Assembly (NCBI GenBank): GCA_947503365.1
Contig: CANNDT010000058.1
Location: 1-27,775, forward strand
Source of the DNA: CANNDT01 sp945876205
GTDB taxonomy: Bacteria > Acidobacteriota > Vicinamibacteria > Vicinamibacterales > UBA2999
Reading direction: 5' to 3'
Length of the DNA: 27,775 bases
In this document: piece after piece, positions 22,251 through 27,775 of the stretch
Layout: each line of letters opens with the position of its first letter
Position numbering within the stretch: position 1 is the first letter of the stretch
Position numbers and translations under genes: made by a program
The notes under the pieces: generated by a model
Database searches by the model: none
Seen by the model: the letters and a program-made list of their open reading frames with translations, nothing else
What the model was told of the DNA's origin: nothing

Positions 22251-23423
22251 TTAGTAGTCGCTGCCGACGACCGGCAGCGTCAGGCGAATCGTCGTCCCCT
22301 GTCCCGGCGCCGTCCGCAGGTCTATGCTGCCGTCGTGCGCGTCGACGATCTTGCGCACGATGGCGAGCCCGAGCCCGGACCCCTGAGCCTTGGTCGTGAA
22401 GAACGGGTCGAACACGCGGTCCGCGATGTCCTGCGGCATCCCAGGGCCTTGGTCGGCGAACTCGACCCGAACCGCGTCGCGTCCATCGAGACCATCGTCG
22501 ATTCGCACCGCCTCGGCGGTGATCGTGACGCGCCCCGCGCCGTTCATCGCCTCGTAGGCATTCATCAGCAGGTTCGTGAAGAGCTGCGCCAGTTGGTGTT
22601 GGTCGCCCTGGATTTCCGGCAGCCCTTCGGGCACCTTGATGTCCACTGTGACCTCGCCGCGCCTGGCCTTCGTCTCCGCGAGCTGTACCGCCGACTTCAC
22701 CGCTCCCGCCACGCCCGTCCGCTCGACCTGCAACCGCATCGGCCGCACGAACTCGAGCACTTCCTGGACGATCGCGTTGGCCATCTTCGCTTCGTTGATG
22801 ATGTCGGTCAGCACCGCCTGCGCATCCGGCGACTCCGGAATCTTGCGGCGCAGCAGGCCCGCCATCACTTCAATCCCCGCAAGCGGGTTCTTCACTTCGT
22901 GCGCGATCGCCGCTGCCATTTCACCGACCGCCGCCAGTCGATCCCGGAGCCGCTCGCGCTCTTCGAGCTGCTCCACGCGGGTGAGGTCCTTGAAGAACAT
23001 CGCCGCGCCAACCACTCGCGCCGAATCGTCTCGCACCAGCGCCAGCGTGTAGCCAATCACTTTGCCAGAGGGCCGCAGCCGCAACTCCACGCGGTTGGGC
23101 AGCAGGTGCAGATCGAACACGCCGCTCAGTACCCGCACCACCTCGGGATGCTCTTTCAGCACTTCCGCGATCGGCCGCCCGAGGTCGGTGCGCTGCGCGG
23201 TCACTCCGAAAATCCGATACGCCTCGTCATTGATCAGCGCCAGCGTGCCGTCGCGCGTAATCGCCAGCACGCCATTCCGCATCCCCGAGACGATGTGGCG
23301 GAAAAACGCATCGTCGATATTCCCGGCCCGGCGTGGCGCAGCTACGGCGCTACGCACGCGCCCGACAGCAGCAGCAATACGAGACGCGGGCGAGCGGCGA
23401 ACGAGACGACGCGACTTGGCCAT
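22251..23423 (-). CDS. PAS-domain sensor histidine kinase (NtrB-like)
   Basis: The protein has 390 residues. A basic N-terminus is followed by a PAS domain (about 36-150, NGVLAITRDGTLALINDEAYRIFGV...), then the HisKA domain with phospho-acceptor His175 in AAAIAHEVKNPLAG. The HATPase domain has N box LFTNLLMNAYEAM, G1 FADQGPGMP, F box DPFFTTK and G2 GSGLGLAIV. No transmembrane helix is seen, so it should be a cytoplasmic sensor, as NtrB-type kinases are. The signal is unknown. It is the first gene of a two-gene operon with the NtrC-type regulator. Confidence 0.96.
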   Translation of the reverse strand: MAKSRRLVRRSPASRIAAAVGRVRSAVAAPRRAGNIDDAFFRHIVSGMRNGVLAITRDGTLALINDEAYRIFGVTAQRTDLGRPIAEVLKEHPEVVRVLSGVFDLHLLPNRVELRLRPSGKVIGYTLALVRDDSARVVGAAMFFKDLTRVEQLEERERLRDRLAAVGEMAAAIAHEVKNPLAGIEVMAGLLRRKIPESPDAQAVLTDIINEAKMANAIVQEVLEFVRPMRLQVERTGVAGAVKSAVQLAETKARRGEVTVDIKVPEGLPEIQGDQHQLAQLFTNLLMNAYEAMNGAGRVTITAEAVRIDDGLDGRDAVRVEFADQGPGMPQDIADRVFDPFFTTKAQGSGLGLAIVRKIVDAHDGSIDLRTAPGQGTTIRLTLPVVGSDY

Positions 23424-23463
23424 TGGAGTGCTCAGCGGAGCGCCAACCAGACGATCTCAAGGT

Positions 23464-23479
23464 GGCAAATGACGTGCCC
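23464..23479 (-). promoter_or_regulatory. Candidate sigma-54 (-24/-12) promoter of the kinase-regulator operon
   Basis: On the minus strand the sequence reads GGGCACGTCATTTGCC. It matches the consensus GGCACG-N4-TTGC at every fixed position, with the essential GG and GC correctly spaced. Transcription would start near 23452, about 30 nt before the kinase ATG. Confidence 0.65.
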
Positions 23480-23554
23480 GGAGTTGCACACGCGGAATCA
23501 GGCGCAAACGGCTGATTTACTTAGGTTTTGCGGCAGAAACCCAACAACAGTCCG

Positions 23555-23570
23555 CTTACGGATTCGTAAG
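23555..23570. promoter_or_regulatory. Candidate activator-binding site (inverted repeat)
   Basis: CTTACG and CGTAAG surround a 4-bp spacer, about 110 bp upstream of the predicted sigma-54 start, the usual distance for an NtrC-type enhancer. A second partial copy, CTTACGATTCG, lies at 23606-23616 and overlaps the ABC-F stop codon. Confidence 0.4.
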
Positions 23571-23606
23571 TGTAACGCAGTTTTTGGGGGGAACGGCGGG
23601 GACGAC

Positions 23607-25606
<2,000 letters not shown>

Positions 25607-25610
<4 letters not shown>

Positions 25611-26218
25611 GCAGCAGGGGCGCCGAGTGCTTTGGCGGCCGCGGCAAGTACTTGTGGAACCCGAAACGGTTTCGTCAGGTAGCCGGCGACCCCGAGGTTG
25701 ACCGCCTCGATGGCGCTCGACTCGGTGGAGAAGCCGGTGATGATGATGACCGGCATCTCTGCATTGATGCGCTTGGCCTGGCGAATGAGCGTGAGCCCGT
25801 CCATCCCCGGCATCTTGAGGTCGGCAATCATCAGGTCGTAGGCGTTGGAGCGCATCCGGTCGAGCGCGCTGGTCGCGTCTGGTGCGGTATCGACCTCGTA
25901 CTCCGCGAGCGCCAGCGTCTTCGACAGCAGATCCCGGATGCTGGCTTCGTCGTCGACGACGAGGACGCGGTGGCGGACGTGAGGTGCCGGGGCGACCGGG
26001 GCGGCGGCGACCGGGACGGCCGGACCGATATTCGTCCGCTGGGTATCGAGCCAGGCGTCGATGTCACGCTTGCGAAAGCGCCACTGCCGGCCGACGCGAA
26101 CCGCTGGAATTTTTCCCGCCTTAATCAGGCGATAGACCGTACGAAGGTTGACTTGGAGGTATTCGAGGACCTCCTCCGTCGTCAGAAACACTTCGTCGGT
26201 TGGAAAGTGAGACGGCAA
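25607..26218 (-). CDS. HTH (excisionase/MerR-like) - receiver domain fusion
   Basis: The protein has 203 residues. A helix-turn-helix of the HTH_17/excisionase type is at about 10-60 (FLTTEEVLEYLQVNLRTVYRLIKAGKIPAVRVGRQWRFRKRDIDAWL). An Ala/Pro linker follows, then a receiver domain at 82-200 with Asp90 in the acidic pocket and phospho-acceptor Asp133 in IADLKMPGMDG; Lys is in YLTKPF. The domain order (DNA binding first, receiver last) is the reverse of most response regulators. No kinase gene is adjacent. The TTG at 26218 gives the longest form; a GTG at 26191 is an alternative. The stop overlaps the ABC-F start as TTGA, so the two are likely coupled. Confidence 0.9.
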
Positions 26219-26227
26219 ACCGCGTTC

Positions 26228-26254
26228 ATTCTACCCCAGCGGCCGGGCCGCCCA
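26228..26254 (-). promoter_or_regulatory. Candidate promoter of the HTH-receiver/ABC-F unit
   Basis: On the minus strand TTGGGC is followed by 16 bp and TAGAAT (26233-26228). Transcription would start near 26221, only about 3 nt before the TTG at 26218, or 30 nt before the GTG at 26191. Confidence 0.45.
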
Positions 26255-26288
26255 ACGGGAACCGGCTAATGCACCAGATCTCAAGAAG

Positions 26289-26299
26289 TTACGTCGTAA
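26289..26299. promoter_or_regulatory. Short palindrome between the divergent HTH-receiver and ECF sigma genes
   Basis: TTACG-T-CGTAA. The half-sites equal those of the inverted repeat at 23555-23570, which may point to one shared regulator. Confidence 0.3.
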
Positions 26300-26340
26300 G
26301 ATCGGGGGCAAGCCACGAGGCGGCCACGGCCGTCTTACTG

Positions 26341-26371
26341 AATGGCCGGACCGGGAGGCCACCGGGCCATT
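26341..26371. promoter_or_regulatory. Inverted repeat just before the ECF sigma start
   Basis: AATGGCC (26341-26347) and GGCCATT (26365-26371) face each other across 17 bp and end 2 nt before the ATG. It could form an mRNA hairpin covering the start or be an operator. No Shine-Dalgarno-like sequence is at the usual spacing. Confidence 0.35.
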
Positions 26372-26373
26372 GA

Positions 26374-26964
26374 ATGACGTCGACTGACGAAGAACTCGTC
26401 GCCCGCTCGAAGGGCGGCGACGCCGACAGTTTTAACCAGCTCATCCTCCGATGGGAAAGGCCCATTTACGCGCTTGCATACCGCGTAATTGGCCGCGAGG
26501 AGGACGCGCGGGACGTGTGCCAGGAGACCTTCCTTCGCGCCTTCCGCGCACTTCCCGGGTTCAAGGGTGAGGCGAAGTTCTCCTCGTGGGTCTACCGGAT
26601 CGCCTTGAACCTCTGCCGGGACTGGATGCGGCGCCAGCGGCGGGCGCCGACGATGCAGATGCCGGAAGGCGTCGATCCCATCGAGATGGCCGGGGAGCAC
26701 GGGCCGGTCGAGTCGATTGAAACGCTCGTGGAGCGGCGGGAGTTGAGCGGGGTCGTCGAAGAGGCGATGAAGCTCCTGCCGGAAGAGCAGCGAACGGCGA
26801 TCATTCTGAAGGAGTACCACGGGATGACGTTTCAGGAGATTGCCGACTTGCAGGGATGCCCGCTCAGTACCGTGAAGACCCGCCTGTATCAGGGGTTGAG
26901 CGTGCTGCGCCGGCACCTGGAGAAGAACGGACGAATGGCGCCGCAATTGGTGAAACGCGTATGA
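26374..26964 (+). CDS. ECF RNA polymerase sigma factor (RpoE-like)
   Basis: The protein has 196 residues. Region 2 is at about 15-85 (SFNQLILRWERPIYALAYRVIGREEDARDVCQETFLRAFRALPGFKGEAKFSSWVYRIALNLCRDWMRR). Region 4 is at about 125-185 (LSGVVEEAMKLLPEEQRTAIILKEYHGMTFQEIADLQGCPLSTVKTRLYQGLSVLRRHL). Sigma factors of this group answer envelope or oxidative stress and are held by a membrane anti-sigma factor. The stop overlaps the next start as ATGA, and that next gene has just such features, so the pair is a typical sigma/anti-sigma unit. Confidence 0.96.
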   Translation: MTSTDEELVARSKGGDADSFNQLILRWERPIYALAYRVIGREEDARDVCQETFLRAFRALPGFKGEAKFSSWVYRIALNLCRDWMRRQRRAPTMQMPEGVDPIEMAGEHGPVESIETLVERRELSGVVEEAMKLLPEEQRTAIILKEYHGMTFQEIADLQGCPLSTVKTRLYQGLSVLRRHLEKNGRMAPQLVKRV

Positions 26965-27775
26965 CTGAGACCTTTCAGTGTGGAGATAACGCGGCCCTCG
27001 TGGGCTACATGTACGGTGAGTGCGAGCCCGCCGAGCGCCGCGCGATGGACCAGCATCTGCTGGTGTGCCCCGCCTGCGCGGCGGAGATCGAGGCGCTCGG
27101 CGCGACCCGCATCCAGTTGGCCGCGTGGACGCCGCCCGAGGCGCAGCTTGGATTCCGGATGGTGTCCGACTCGGCGCCGTCCGATATCAGACGGCTTGCC
27201 CCGAGCGTAGTCGAGAGGCCGCCCAGATGGTGGGCGCTCTCGGCGATCCCCGCATGGGCGCAGGCGGCCGCCGCCGCCGCGATCTTTGCCGCCGGCCTGT
27301 CGCTCGGCGTCTGGCGCGGCACAGCACCGGCCGGCCCAGCGCTGACCGGGACAGCGCCGACCGGGACAGCGCCGACCGGGACGACGGCAGCAGGCACGGT
27401 GCCCGCGGCCACGGTCGCCGCGGCGCCTGCAACCACGTCAGCGAACGTCGCCTCGGCGAGCGACCTCACCGCGCTCGAGCAGCGGCTTCGGTCGGAGATG
27501 GCCTCCGAGCTGGCACTGCTGCGCACGTCGGCCGCCTCGCCGGCGGCGTCGCAGACGGCATCCGCCACCGAAGCGCAGATCATGTCGCGCGTGCGCGCGC
27601 TCATCGACGAGAGCGAGCAGCGGCAGCAGCGCGTGCTCGCCCTGCGCACGGCGCAGGTCGTCCGCGACTTCGATTCGCAGCGCCGCGTCGACCTGCAGAA
27701 CGTGCGGTCGATCGTCGGCCAGATGGAAGGCACGACCGGCGCCGAGATCGCGCGCCAGCAGCAGACGCTGCAGTA
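26961..27775 (+). CDS. Putative zinc-finger anti-sigma factor, 3' end outside window
   Basis: The frame is open from the ATG at 26961 to the right edge (271 residues visible). The N-terminus has the zf-HC2 pattern: Cys7, then His32-x3-Cys36-x2-Cys39 in MDQHLLVCPACAAE. This is the anti-sigma domain that clamps the ECF sigma factor. One hydrophobic segment (about 92-116, ALSAIPAWAQAAAAAAIFAAGLSLGVW) is a likely transmembrane helix. The part beyond it holds a 15-bp tandem repeat (27345-27382) encoding TGTAP units. The segment after that is Gln/Arg/Glu-rich (LEQRLRSEMASELALL, IDESEQRQQRVLALRTAQVVRDFDSQRRVDLQNV), a coiled coil outside the membrane that may be the sensing part. Start overlap ATGA with the sigma gene. 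Confidence 0.85.
   Translation, partial: MTETFQCGDNAALVGYMYGECEPAERRAMDQHLLVCPACAAEIEALGATRIQLAAWTPPEAQLGFRMVSDSAPSDIRRLAPSVVERPPRWWALSAIPAWAQAAAAAAIFAAGLSLGVWRGTAPAGPALTGTAPTGTAPTGTTAAGTVPAATVAAAPATTSANVASASDLTALEQRLRSEMASELALLRTSAASPAASQTASATEAQIMSRVRALIDESEQRQQRVLALRTAQVVRDFDSQRRVDLQNVRSIVGQMEGTTGAEIARQQQTLQ
27345..27382. repeat. 15-bp in-frame tandem repeat in the anti-sigma gene
   Basis: ACCGGGACAGCGCCG occurs twice in full (27345-27359 and 27360-27374), followed by a partial third unit. It encodes a TGTAP Thr/Ala/Pro linker after the membrane helix and could vary in copy number. Confidence 0.8.

Noticed and set aside
23463..23477. Plus-strand reading of the -24/-12 site
   Set aside because: TGGCA...TGC also fits partly on the plus strand, but the match is worse and no plus-strand gene follows.

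Overview
This window reads as an ordinary high-GC bacterial chromosome segment made of housekeeping and regulatory genes. There is no phage, plasmid, insertion sequence or CRISPR array in it, and no rRNA or tRNA gene was seen. The gene set, the simple GC-rich dispersed repeats, the many two-component, sigma and anti-sigma genes, the lipoproteins of unknown role and the sigma-54 regulation together suggest an Acidobacteriota genome, perhaps of the class Vicinamibacteria. That placement is inference, not a search result. UDP-acyl-GlcNAc deacetylase (lpxC) indicates a Gram-negative envelope with lipid A.

Layout. (1) 1-3635, plus strand: the 3' end of an amino-acid permease, then uvrA. (2) 3636-4830: a 280-bp regulatory stretch and lpxC. 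(3) 4841-6199, minus strand: an ECF-like sigma gene, a translationally coupled STAS gene and a small orphan gene. (4) 6158-8007, plus strand: lysA and tmk. The start regions of lysA and the sigma gene overlap head to head. (5) 7993-12485, minus strand, a long cluster read in the order TPR protein, lipoprotein, rplU, rpmA, obg, nadD, rsfS, comF. (6) 12659-18997, plus strand: a strong promoter, then dprA, topA, trmFO and xerC. (7) 19000-20776: a small cupin gene (minus) divergent from a beta-propeller lipoprotein gene (plus). (8) 20781-23423, minus strand: a sensor kinase and an NtrC-type regulator behind a candidate sigma-54 promoter. (9) 23607-26218, minus strand: a TTG-started ABC-F ATPase coupled to an unusual HTH-receiver fusion. 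(10) 26374-27775, plus strand: an ECF sigma factor and an anti-sigma-like zinc-finger membrane protein that runs off the end.

The most interesting signals are not in the gene list. First, at least five genes (lpxC, obg, the TPR gene, the propeller lipoprotein gene and the HTH-receiver gene) have a -10 hexamer placed so that the start codon falls about 2-9 nt after the predicted transcription start. The sigma gene may be an even more extreme case. This suggests widespread leaderless or very-short-leader mRNAs. Second, a 7-bp-period repeat (GGCCCAA/AGAGCCC type) occurs three times, twice inside reading frames, where it writes nearly the same peptide into XerC and an ABC-F protein. Third, a twin-hairpin repeat sits at the 3' ends of the permease gene and trmFO, supplying the stop codon in one and the C-terminus of TrmFO plus the N-terminus of XerC in the other. 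I found no clearly new multi-gene system such as a defence or biosynthetic island.
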